Assembly (NCBI GenBank): GCA_000310025.1 | Contig: FN649149.1 | Coordinates: 143,681 to 207,680 of the forward strand | DNA length: 64,000 bases | Source of the DNA: Ectocarpus siliculosus | Lineage: Eukaryota; Sar; Phaeophyceae; Ectocarpales; Ectocarpaceae | Direction: 5' to 3' | Shown here: positions 1 to 11,000 of the stretch, in pieces | How the letters are laid out: every line of letters begins with the position of its first letter | Position numbering within the stretch: position 1 is the stretch's first letter | Program-made: the position numbers and the translations under genes | Notes under the pieces: model-generated | The model's database searches: none | Told to the model about the DNA's origin: nothing | What the model saw: only the letters and a program-made list of their open reading frames with translations

Positions 1-1547
1 TGAACGGTAGGTCTTGGTAAGATAAACAAGGGGCGGGGTTGTGATGAGATTTGAGCCCAAGGATTGGAACGGTAGTTTTTTTGGTAAGACAAATAGATGA
101 CGTGAGAACAAACTGCGTTTCCCTGGGATAGAAACAACAAACCTGAGCTTCAGTGTTTTCTTTGTCTGCGTCTGTCTTGTCCTTCATGGCTTTCCCCCCG
201 CCGTCGACCGATAACGTCTGCGATCGACACGAGTCCCGAGGTTCAGTCTGCAAGGACACAACGGCATTGAGGGGGCGGGAGTTGTGCAGCGTGATGGGAA
301 TTCGAATATATTGATTGGCACGATGATGGTCCCTGGAAAGATCAATAGGTTCGGCGGGAATCTGAATGCAGTCTGGAAGTGGCGCGGCTCCCCCTTTACG
401 CTAAGTCCACCAAAGAGAGCAAGGTAGCAGTGTTGCTGTTAGTATACAATTGAATCTTGACCAGGGTCTTCAGGGATTGCTACGTGTAATCCTCACAACA
501 TTTGGCGTCGTCGGCAGGAAGGGTTGCTGGCGAGGTCTGAATTCGTTAGTTAGGTGAAGCTTTGCAGAAAGTTCATCAACTCTTGCGACCCAACTCCCCC
601 TCCCCACCAGGACATAGTTCTCGCCTATCGGCTTTGGGTGCAACACATAAAGTCTTCGGATCGTGGTACCGTGTTATAATTTAACAAGCCAACCCTTCCC
701 ACACATCAATCAATCAAAATCTGTCGACTTCTACCCGGTCGTCTGAACGTTGTCAAACGTGTCAGAAACTTGGTCAGAATTGACCATTTCGAACCTTGCT
801 TGTCCTCTCCTATGGAAATGGTTGGGCCCTTCATGCAGTTTGTTCACAAACGGGTCAACCGTCGTGGTGCTGCAGAACTGGGGCGTCGTCCTTAGAGACG
901 GGAGACCAAATAATATCCATGTCTCGGTGCATCAGAAGAGAGAGGCATTTGGCGAAACGGCGGCAGTTGGGAGACCGGAGCTAGAGTCGTCTGGCGGACG
1001 GAATGAATCGCACCAAGGGACACCTTGACCTTGACAAGGGGCGCGGAAGCGGTACCCAGGAAACCGATTCAAAACTCCAAACACCCGCTACCATCCAACA
1101 AATAACCACTACTATTCATGAAAGCAGCGCTTTGCAAGTTTTTCCAGTTAGTTGTGTTGTGACGAATTTGGCGTTGATTCGATGTGTCGAGTTCCTCCCG
1201 TAGTTTTTTTGCTCTTATTATCAATTATTGCTGCTCCCAGCAACAAGTGGAGACTACCCTCGAGCTGGGCCCACGGGATACAAATTAGACCAGGCTTTGC
1301 CCTTGGCTCTCCTCACTTTCAAATTTTGCGGCGGAAAAGAAGCAGAAGGAGTGGGGTGAGGGGGATGGAGATCGGGTTGTCCTCGTGCGTTTTTGGTCCG
1401 AACTCCCCGTACCCCCCCGCCCCTCGCGGCCTCCCCCCCCAGTCAAACAATAGTTGGCCTGGGGTCATTTGTCTATTTAGTGGGAGGGGGGGGCAACTTG
1501 CGGTGGGGGGGGGACTTTACATTTTGTACGCACTACAAGTATCTCAC
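1..1547. other. No supported gene
   Basis: I see no convincing coding region here. Short open frames on the plus strand (for example 750-1028 and 1152-1574) lack family resemblance and splice context. Homopolymer G and C tracts occur at about 1410-1510. This may be intron or flank of the minus-strand exon that follows. Confidence 0.4.
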
Positions 1548-1772
1548 CTCGCACTCTTGACGCTCGGCTTTTAGCAGACCCATCCTTTCGTTGCCCAGAG
1601 CCATTGCACCCAGCGCAGCTTGCCGGTGTCTTGCTTGCCGTAACCAAGAGAGAGTCAGCAACACCCCTGCCACGACAAGAGCGGTGCCAACGGCTCCAGA
1701 GCACCCAAGGAGCATTCTGTAACGGCGGTACGCTTCTGCCTCTCTAGCAGCCAGTTTCCTCGCCGCCAATTC
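1548..1772 (-). CDS. Possible internal exon with one membrane segment
   Basis: A 75-codon open stretch on the minus strand runs from an AG acceptor (exon begins 1772) to a GTGAGA donor (exon ends 1548) and is phase 0 at both ends. The peptide starts with a basic, alanine-rich helix (ELAARKLAAREAEAYRR), followed by a hydrophobic segment of about 20 residues (around LLGCSGAVGTALVVAGVLL), then a helical tail rich in R, Q and E. This looks like a single-pass membrane protein with cytosolic coiled arms. No family is recognised, and neither the preceding nor the following exon could be found. The call rests on the splice signals plus the clear amphipathic/TM pattern; a chance open frame is still possible. 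Confidence 0.35.
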
Positions 1773-2800
1773 CTTTGCCGGTTATCTCGAGCCAGGAAGA
1801 AATATCGAAAATATTTCCGACATCTTCGCCATCATACTGCCGTGAATACGGAAAGGGGGACGGGCTTCACCCGCACACGAAAAAATATTCAACCAGCGTC
1901 TGCTATGTATGTATGTTGTATTCAGCGAGAGAAATAAATGTGGTAGAAATACACAAGCAAGCTTAGATGTACTGACATCATCATCGCGCCTAACCACACG
2001 GAACTTTGAAATAATTATGTTTTCCCACCATCCTCTTGTCTGTGTGACCCTGGATGGTTGTAGTTGTACGAAAAAGTACACTGAAAAGTGTAGTACACGT
2101 CTCACCACGAAAACTGAGGGCACTGTCACCATAATAAATAGGACGAAAACACACACACATCATCATCAGTTGAAATGCTGCGAGCAGCACTGAATGACGA
2201 TTATCGATGCCTCCTTGGAGCCCTTACCACAATGCACGAGGGTGCCCGTGCCTTTACATCGCGTCTGCATAATAATCTACCGAACGTCTGGTTGGCGGCG
2301 AAGCCCCGCCGTGTGTAGTCTTATGTACCGCCGTGTACCATGCCGAACGAACACCGCACACGATTTCATTCGCGACGAAGAGGCGAGCGCACGTTTTCTA
2401 TGTCGCTCTCATCATACACCATCGGGTGGACGGGCGAGTCGCTACGATCCGTTCCGACTGGAATGCACATTTCTTCAAGGTTGCATTGTCCTATAAAAAC
2501 GTCTGGGAAATCGTAGACATACAGGTACTTTTCTGACGCTATGAATCCATTGCTAATCTGTCTCAGACTCTTTTCTATGATGGAGATGGTTTCGTGGTGT
2601 CATATTAAGAAAAAAATAAAAAAAACGAGGCTTCGCGAATCAATCGTGAGGCAATGTGTAGCACGTAGCAGGCGCGTGCGAGTGCGCTGGGCAAATACAT
2701 AAATGCATGCGGAGACGAACGCATGATGTGTGTGTCGTGTGTGTTTCCTGTCCACGGGCAAGCACCGGATGTGGGCGTGATTACTATGGAGACGAAGTCT
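1773..2800. other. No supported gene
   Basis: AT-rich, non-coding-looking sequence with many short overlapping open frames on both strands and no recognisable domain. The right-hand part may belong to the LTR of the adjoining copia element, whose far end I could not fix. Confidence 0.4.
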
Positions 2801-3171
2801 ATTATGGATATTGTGTAATACCCTGGCACGGTGGTGTAGAGGCTGTGTCTTCGACGTTAGTCGAGGTGATGACACGTGCGAGAGGGTAGCCTGGAAGACG
2901 AGAGCCATTCCACGGAGTGAAGAAGATGTAGAGAAATTGGAACACTGGCGCTTAGATGGCCAACACAATCTGGAAGGATCACACGAGAGAGTGAGCTACT
3001 CGGCTACCAAGCACCACGCAGAGAATACTGCGAGAGTAATTCCTCCGCATACACATACGTACGTTACATTCGAACCGACATTCGAACCGACACAAATGAG
3101 ATCTACAATATACAAGAGCAGTGCTACTGAACATTGACTAATACTGGCTATGTGCTAACATTTCCATAACA
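2800..3171 (-). repeat. 3' LTR of copia element (outer end not resolved)
   Basis: On the minus strand a polypurine tract (GAGGGGGAG, 3180-3172) lies just downstream of the copia polyprotein and is followed at once by TGTTATGG at 3171. This is the canonical PPT / 5'-TG start of a 3' LTR. The outer CA end is not evident, so the left coordinate is approximate. No matching 5' LTR was seen to the right of the polyprotein, which agrees with a 5' truncation. Confidence 0.6.
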
Positions 3172-3416
3172 CTCCCCCTCAATGAAAGTTGCTCTGAATT
3201 GTACCAAACTACAGTGATGAATATTCAAGCAAGTAGTGTACTCGTTTCCTGGGTAACGTAACTCATTCGTTTCATGCGTTTCAACCACTACTAATGTACC
3301 AAGTGATAATTCATGTTTTACACGTGTTACAATACCTTCATGCGCTTGCAAAGAGTACCTGCTATTACTTCTTGCATAAACCAAAGCATCATAACTTTCA
3401 ATCCTACATGGCTCGT

Positions 3417-6400
3417 TCAACCAGTGATGGTGCGAGGCCGAATGTTGACTACCGAAAGAACACGCTGATGATTCACACAAACAGAACAGATGCAAAAATA
3501 CTTCGTAACAAACACACAAACATATAACACGATTACTTGAACTTGTTGCTGATGAAGTCGTTGACGTTGAAACTCCTGATGATGTCCAGCAGGTGTTTGA
3601 GCCGATCGATGCTTGTTAAGATGCTTTGTCCCGATGTCAGCAGGGTTGCTTTCCGTCGGGATGTAATGGATCGATATCCGTCCTTCCGATACTAGCTCTC
3701 GGATGTAAAAGAAACGAAGGGCGATATGTTTTGTCCTCGAGCTGAAGGAGCGGTTTCCAAGCGCGTGCAGCGTCGCCGTGTTGTCGCAGTACAGCGGCAC
3801 TTGCGCAAACTCCTTACCGAACCCTAGCTCAGTTAGCATGTTTGAACAGAACACTGCTTCCTTCATGGCTAGTGCCGATGCAATCAGCTCTGCCTCCATG
3901 GTAGACATGGCAGTTGGACCTTGTATCCCCGACTTAAAACTCACAGGTGCATTGCCTAGCATCGTCAAGTAGCAAGAGGTGGACTTTCCGTTGTCAGGGT
4001 TGTTCGCCCGGTTGGAGTCCGAAAAGGTCGCAAGCTTGAAGCCTCCAACCTTGTACGTGATTCTAAAATCCATGGTGCCGGCTAGATAGCGAAGAGTGTG
4101 TTTAGCTGCCACCATGTGGATCTTGCTGGGCTTCGCCATTGCACGGGCTAGTTGACCCGTAGCGTACATGATGTCGTAGCGGAGCACTTGAGCGATGTAC
4201 ATCAGGCACCCCACGATGCCCTGATAACGTCGTGTTTCCTCCTCGCCTAGCAGAGTGTCCTCTGGTTGCTTGTTGGAGAGTTCCGAACCGTAGCCAGGCG
4301 TGCTGGTTGGTTTGCATTCAGACATTCCGAATCTCTCCAAGATGGACTTGCTGTACGCTTCTTGGGAAACCGTCAGTGTACCTTGGGTGCGGTCCCTCTT
4401 AATTTCCATACCCAAGACAAGCTTCACGTCGCCCATGTCTGCCATCTTGAACCTTTGTTTTAATTTCTCCTTTATCATCAAGATGACGTTGGCGTTGTTT
4501 CCGGCTAGAAGAAGATCGTCAACGTAGAGCGTCAAGTAGACTTGATCGTCGTCGTGGTCGTACAGGTAGACGCAAGTGTCAGACTTGAGCGGAACGAAAC
4601 CTATCTCAACAAGGAAAGGGTCGATGGTGTGGAACCAGTTACTGGGGCTTTGGGCCAGCCCGTAGAGGCTCTTCTGTAGCTGCATCACTAGATCACCTCC
4701 ATCCTTGTCCTTGACCTCGAAGCCAGGCGGCTGTTCGACGAACACGTTCTCCAGGATGTCCGCGTAGAGGAAGGCTGTGGACACGTCCATTTGATCCAAC
4801 TCCAGGTTGAATTGCACGGCTATGCACGCTAACATCCGAATGCTCTGTAACCTGCACACCGGAGCATAGGTGCTGCCGCAGTCCAGTCCAGGCACTTGGT
4901 TCCAGCCTTGCGCCACTAGACGCCCCTTGAAGGAGCCGTCTGCCTTACGCTTGGACACCCATTTGGACTTAATCTGCTTCCTCCCTGGGGGAACTGCCTT
5001 GCGCGGGACGAGCTTGTACACTTGACGTTCCTTGAGACTCGCGATCTCGCGTTCTGCAGCTGCGTTCCACTGCGCTCCGTCCGGCATGGCCCTTGCCTCT
5101 TGGATTGTTCGTGGAACATCCGGTTGGGATGCCCCCATAGCGTACGCATATTCCGTGAAACCAAAGGAGCCGTCCCTATGGGCAACGTCAGGGAACTCCC
5201 CTTTCGCGGTAAATGCATAGGATATACGACGAAGCTCGCGGATGGTCTTTGAGGTGGGCATGCGCGAACTCGACCTGGTGACAGCAGGTGCCGACGTGGA
5301 TCCTCGTCCACCACGAGAACCACTTCCACTTGCCGAGCCGCGACCTCCACGTGGCGTGATGCCTCCCTGCGCAGATCCTCCTCGCGAAGATCCACCACGA
5401 GCACTTCGGCCACCACGAGACAAACCGCGCCCACGCGCAGATCCACCCCGCGGTACAGCACTAGACGGTGCAGGACCAGAAGGCGATGAACCAAGCAGCA
5501 TAGAATCAAAAAACGAACCAGGAGGAGACGCACCGTCATCCGTTTCAAGGGGGTTTACTCCCCCAGGCGAGGCAGGGCTACCTCCCGTAGGTGTACCACC
5601 AGAAGTCCTAGACGCGTCGTCGTTGGGAGCAGGTCCTGCAGGACTAACCCCAAGGTCACGGTTGGTTGTCGTACGGATTTGTTCTAGAAGCTCAATCACA
5701 GGTATGTCCCCAACGTCATGATCAGGAGAGAGCGAATCAACTGAGTGGTTGAAAGTGTAGTTTCGCAAGTCTCTTACCATGTCGTCGTGGTTGTCGTACG
5801 TGAACTCTCCGCCGTCGAAGCCACCCTCATCCAACGCAGGCGCAACGGGAGGTGTCTCAATGAAGACAACATTTCGACTCACCCGTACACGTCGCGTCTC
5901 AGAGTTGTAGATCCTGTACGACTTGCTGTCCATGCTGTATCCGACAAGGCGTCCTTCCCAAGCACGATGCTCCATCTTCCTGGTGTGGGTCTCTTCGTGC
6001 ACGAACGCCCTTGATCCTATCACCCGAAGGTGACCAAGGTAGGCATCCTTGCCGTAGAGGGCCTTGTACGGCGTCCCGTTTTGCAGGGCTGCATGAGGAA
6101 CCCGGTTGCTCAGGTAGACTGCCGTCTGGATCAGCTCCCCCCAAAGGAAGTTCGGTAGAGTTGAGTCAGCGAGCAGACAGCGCACGATATTCAAAATCGT
6201 CCGACCCGCACGCTCGTTCGCTCCGATCTGCTGAGGGGTGTTTGGAGAGGCGAACTCCAGCTTGATGCCGATATCTTGACAGTACTGACGGAATTCCGCA
6301 CTCGTGAATTCTGTGCCTTGATCCCCGCGGAGGCAATGAATGCGTTCGCCGGTAGGAACCACGGTTCCTTTGTTGAACAACGCGAGGGAGTCTACAGAAC

Positions 6401-6752
6401 AGGTCTTGTCCTTCATGAGTACTATTTCCGCCCACTTGGTCTGCTGGTCGACGAACTTGGTGGCATACTTGAATCCGCCCAACGCTGTAGGTGTGAAGGG
6501 GCCAAGGGTGTCGACGGAAACGTGTTGGAAGGGGCGCAAGACGCCGTAGGTGGCCTGCTTTGGGTGAGGTTGTTGCGCGCTCTTTCCGAGCGGGCAGACA
6601 CTACAGTCCTTCACGTCTCCGGTGTAGTCGACGCTGTTGACCGGTTCTTTCCTTAGAACGTCGATGTATGTATGTAGCACAGTGAGTGACCCTTGACCAG
6701 ACGTGGGCACACAGCCACATAACGGCCAGAGAGGAGCTATCACCGTAGACAA
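3417..6752 (-). CDS. Ty1/copia retrotransposon polyprotein, 5'-truncated (integrase, RT, RNase H)
   Basis: This 1,111-codon open frame encodes most of a copia Pol. In order: the end of a GAG-pre-integrase zinc region (CSVCPLGK); an integrase core with the D-D-E residues visible in VDTLGPF, RGDQGTEF and the later ANERAGRTI; a G/R/S-rich linker of about 130 residues; a reverse transcriptase with the YVDDLLLAG catalytic motif; and a copia RNase H with DSNRAN, MSTMEAELIA and CDNTATLH. Gag, protease and the histidines of the integrase zinc finger are missing, so the copy is truncated at the 5' side near 6.75 kb. The RT-RNase H part is still open, suggesting fairly recent insertion. The last 70 or so residues past PADIGTKHL are atypical and may be read-through. 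The copy is not autonomous as it stands. Confidence 0.93.
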   Translation of the reverse strand: MSTVIAPLWPLCGCVPTSGQGSLTVLHTYIDVLRKEPVNSVDYTGDVKDCSVCPLGKSAQQPHPKQATYGVLRPFQHVSVDTLGPFTPTALGGFKYATKFVDQQTKWAEIVLMKDKTCSVDSLALFNKGTVVPTGERIHCLRGDQGTEFTSAEFRQYCQDIGIKLEFASPNTPQQIGANERAGRTILNIVRCLLADSTLPNFLWGELIQTAVYLSNRVPHAALQNGTPYKALYGKDAYLGHLRVIGSRAFVHEETHTRKMEHRAWEGRLVGYSMDSKSYRIYNSETRRVRVSRNVVFIETPPVAPALDEGGFDGGEFTYDNHDDMVRDLRNYTFNHSVDSLSPDHDVGDIPVIELLEQIRTTTNRDLGVSPAGPAPNDDASRTSGGTPTGGSPASPGGVNPLETDDGASPPGSFFDSMLLGSSPSGPAPSSAVPRGGSARGRGLSRGGRSARGGSSRGGSAQGGITPRGGRGSASGSGSRGGRGSTSAPAVTRSSSRMPTSKTIRELRRISYAFTAKGEFPDVAHRDGSFGFTEYAYAMGASQPDVPRTIQEARAMPDGAQWNAAAEREIASLKERQVYKLVPRKAVPPGRKQIKSKWVSKRKADGSFKGRLVAQGWNQVPGLDCGSTYAPVCRLQSIRMLACIAVQFNLELDQMDVSTAFLYADILENVFVEQPPGFEVKDKDGGDLVMQLQKSLYGLAQSPSNWFHTIDPFLVEIGFVPLKSDTCVYLYDHDDDQVYLTLYVDDLLLAGNNANVILMIKEKLKQRFKMADMGDVKLVLGMEIKRDRTQGTLTVSQEAYSKSILERFGMSECKPTSTPGYGSELSNKQPEDTLLGEEETRRYQGIVGCLMYIAQVLRYDIMYATGQLARAMAKPSKIHMVAAKHTLRYLAGTMDFRITYKVGGFKLATFSDSNRANNPDNGKSTSCYLTMLGNAPVSFKSGIQGPTAMSTMEAELIASALAMKEAVFCSNMLTELGFGKEFAQVPLYCDNTATLHALGNRSFSSRTKHIALRFFYIRELVSEGRISIHYIPTESNPADIGTKHLNKHRSAQTPAGHHQEFQRQRLHQQQVQVIVLYVCVFVTKYFCICSVCVNHQRVLSVVNIRPRTITG

Positions 6753-8087
6753 AAAGGTCTCGAATAGCCTTTACACTCTACATGTACACCCAGCGCGAGT
6801 TTATGCTGGATCGCTCCATGAGAAAAAAAGGGTTGACAGTTACTACATTGATTCTTCCTGGAAGAGAAAAAGATGAAACAAAGTCTTCTCGCGTTAAATT
6901 CGCAGGCAAGCACCGCAGGAGGGGCGGAGGGAGAGAAAGCCTTCTGTGTGACCACAGAGCTTCTACTCTGCAGAAAGTCATGCAAAAAAAAAAGGAATAT
7001 CTTACTCGTTGCAGACGGTAAGTAGTCATTTCTTACCGGAGGCTAAAACCGTTAGCACTCGACGAGGAAGTGCGAGAAGAAGAGTAAAATTATGAGTACT
7101 ACTGTACAGTAGTCAGCGTCCTTGTCTGTCAGACAGTGATCTAGCACGCATGATGGTTGGGGATGGATGTGGTTGTCGAAATGCGTGGATTTTGGTTGGC
7201 GTAGCGTTCGGTACCTTGGTGGTTTGGTCAATCAATTCCGCTAGACGACAGTTGGAGTTTGCGACGCAGTATGTAGTAGTGTAGCTCATCGCTCACTTCC
7301 TTTTCCCAAGCTGGCCTTTCGCGCGGGATTTCTCATCCTTCCCGAACTGCGAACACACACCCCGCCCTCATGACGAGGGCGCTGTGTAACGAAAGCCCAG
7401 AGATCTATGCAGAGCTGATCTCGCGAATCGTCGTGCCGCCATTACGCACACCAACCGATCTCCTGTACGCCCTTTTCAACCGCATGGGTGGGTGAATAGG
7501 GCCATGAATTGTCGAAAGAGGGCACATACGAGTCCCCGAGCCTTCATGAAAGCAAGCGTGTTGGTTCAACAGACCAAGGAACAACACACGGATACAAATC
7601 ACAGCAAACGTGTTCGAAAAATTGCTGCAACAACGCGCTCAAATTCATACAACCGACAAAAACTTCATTGAATAGGCTGCTTCCCATCCTTGCTTGCAAT
7701 CATCGAAGGGTTTGGGGGAATTTTCTACGAGTGCAACAGGTCGATCCCCTGCACTCACACACCCAAAACACTTTGCCCTCGAATAGAGGACCTAGAAACA
7801 AAAGCAAATGCGAGCGCCTGGCCCAGAAGCATCTCTCAGAGATTTTAGCACACCCGCTAAAACAGAAACACTCCACACGCAGATTTGAATTAATCCTCCA
7901 CTTATGCCCCTACTACCAATCGTCAAACGGCAACTCCACCCACGCAATCAGCGAGTTGATCAAAAACCATGCCATAAACCTGGATGGCATAGAGGTCAAC
8001 CCGTACCGTGCCCACAACAGCCAATCAGATCCTATTTAACATGGTGCAGCACCCCCGATCAACAACTCCACGCACCCTTCGTCATAA
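6753..8087. other. No supported gene
   Basis: Spacer between the truncated copia copy and the 3' end of the OST48 gene. A plus-strand open frame at 7509-8039 (176 codons) has low-complexity, threonine- and asparagine-rich content without family resemblance and is probably fortuitous. The 3' UTR of OST48 must lie in the last few hundred bases. Confidence 0.45.
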
Positions 8088-11000
8088 TTATTGGGACGCC
8101 TTTGTGGACGGAGCTTCGTCCTTGGAGTATAGAAACGCCGCACAGAACATGAGGAAACCGACCATCACGCTCAGAGCGGAAGCGTAGTACGGGTATGCTG
8201 CCACGAGGAATCTCTCGTACTCGCTATGGGTGAAGGGCCGGATCGACACCTGGGATTCGGCATAGGCGTGGCGAGAAATACAAAGCGGGGATGGGATGGG
8301 AGACAAAAAAATCATGCGGATAGCTCGCGAGTCGTCAAGGAACGTGTGGCAAATTTTTACTAGGCTTGCTTTGCACGGGCAAGCACAGTGGACAGTGTCG
8401 GTATCGAAAAAAACTTCGCCGGAAGTTCACAAAGAAGGAAGTCGACAAACCCAGCTCACAGGTAGCGCGCTATATTTGTACCCTACACGTTTGGGAGATT
8501 CCACAATGAATCAAGAAACATTGAGGACAAGAAGCCATCGACCATCCTTGAAATCACCGTCAGAGTGAGGCGATCCACCAACCTGGGTCGAGAAGGACAG
8601 GACAGTGTACCCAGGCCGTCTGTAATGCACCCTGAACTTGAAGATACCATACGTGTCCGGCACGGTAAAGGTTTTCTTGAAGAGCCCCCTCGCGCCCGGC
8701 TCAAGCGTAATCCTCTCGTACGCGTCCAGCATCACAAACTCCATCTGCGTCATGCATAATAAGTGCAGCAAACGAACACAAGTCAGACTCAATATTTGTA
8801 TGGCACAACTGGTGACGCGGTGACGTCAACCGCCGGGCGATGAACAGCGCATGTCATGCGTTCGTGCGAATCCAGCGATCGTTCCATCCGCCTGAGATAG
8901 ATAGTGTAGTGGATGTAATGTAATGTAATGTACGCTATTGGCGATCTTCGTTCTTGGTTTCTTGTGGTGTGTTGCTCTTCGAGTAGTCGTGTACATATCG
9001 TCCTCTCCTCTCACCTGAACATCTTCCGCAGTGTACGGTCTCCACCCGCCCTTCTCCGAGTCGAATTCCTCGATCACCACGGAGTATGTCACGTTGTCTT
9101 TCACGCGGTACACCTTCATGTGTTAGGGCGCACCAAGAGCGGAGAAATCGATGCCACAAACACATCGAATCAGGCGCATGCTCAAGCTTGTGGACAGATA
9201 CCACCTGTGCCAAAATGCAAGACAGATGCTACTGTGCCGAACTCAATAAGCATTAACGCGCAGATATCGACTGAGGAGCACACAAGCTTCCGTTGTTCTT
9301 CGCTCGTCATGGGTGCCTCACGACATGACAAACATGAGACATGGGACATGGGACATGGGACATGACCAAAAACGCTGAATAAGCGCAGTTACGTAGGATT
9401 CGTCAGCTGTGCGTAGTGTCCACACTTGGTAGAATACTTTGTACAAAAAACAGCGATGTTGTTGTCGTGGTTTATATAATAGACTTTTAGACTGTTGGAA
9501 TAATGTATAATTGTCATAATTCCGACATAATCAATTTTCATTCTGTCGCGCAGGTACACGCTCATGAAAACCAGCGTTGTGGGCGCGCGCTGGGGGTGGG
9601 TGGGTGTACGTCGTTCTCGACGGTAGGAGGTAAAACAACCATACGAGGGTCGTTTCGTTTCCTTTTCAATCCGTCGATTGGGGTTCCTTGACCATTTTTG
9701 GCTCAAGAGAGGTGGAACACTCGTGAGCAGATTTGCTACATTTTCGTCTCTCCTAGAGGCAGGCGAAAACGGAATGGCGGGTGAGACTGATCACCCGGAA
9801 GCTTGTTTGAAAGGATCGACTTTCGTGTGGCACAATTTCTACCGTACTGCTGGGCTGGTGTTGTCGGTATCTTCCTTCGACGGACCTGAGAGTTCTTGGC
9901 GATTTCCGGCTCGGGAAAGAGCGACATGGGCAGATCGCGTCGCTCTTTCTGCTTCAGGAGGAGCTCCGCATCTGAGCCATCTTGGCGAGTGTGTGTGATG
10001 CTGGACGCCCGAAGAATCCCTCTTTCTGCGAAAACCCACTGTATGTGTTTACAGTTTGCACGCAGGAAACGAACCACAGTGAGTATCTACGGCAAGAGCT
10101 CTCTGAGCGTACCAACTTCCTGTTCAAAACGCGCTGGCAGGAACAAGAACAAGAACATGATCATGATTACGCAAAATCAGGTGGGAGCTGAACAATCATC
10201 AGATTCATCTTGAGCGCATTTACTCTACGTAGAATATGGTCGATGATGAAGAAAAAAATGCACAGTGCATATGTGTGGCAACGTACAAAATGCTGCCGAT
10301 CTGGGAGCAAAAGTTGTCTGCTCGACTCTCGCAGCGTCAAGAAGATTTCAAGAGAACCATCGTGTCAAGAGAAATGTGTCGGAAAGTTCTTGAGTTGTCA
10401 ATCTATGATATTGCACAACCTGCTGTTGCTATTAGTTCGACTTGAACAGAGAATCAAGATATCTATATCTTCCTGTATTATTCTCGAAATGAACCATGAA
10501 ATAAACATCGCAGCAATGCGTGTATTGATCGTTCTCCATGCTTGGATGTGCTACCTTCCGATTGCACAAGGCTGCACCGAACACACGATAATACCATACC
10601 ACACCACACTTACCTTGCTGATTTCAGAGCAGAACACGTTGTTCCCCGCCTCTGGTAGCGTGAAGAACCTGTTGCTAAACATTGCCAGAGACCCGGTGAA
10701 CAGCATGCGCGCGTTTGTTCTTGCCTGCGTAGGCATAAGTTTTCAACAAAGAGGTGGGGGGACGGGGGACATGTTGGCGAATGTGTACTTGCACTCTCAT
10801 TTTGCTAACCCCATGTGCCCAGGGTTTCCGTTTAGGAAGGAAGGAATCGACAAAAAAAAAACAAGGAACACTGCGAGACGCGAAGCATGATCATGACAAC
10901 CACTTGAAGTGAACAGCATCCACGTGGATGAGATCAAAGGTGGAGGTGGGCAGTGGTTGGGCGGGCATTGCTTGAAAACTGTGTTGGTGTTTGTTTTGGA

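Noticed and set aside
5242-5721. 159-codon proline/arginine-rich plus-strand frame
   Set aside because: Mirror frame of the glycine/serine/arginine-rich linker in the copia polyprotein.
7509-8039. 176-codon plus-strand frame
   Set aside because: Low-complexity composition, no domain, and no splice or start context that would support a gene.
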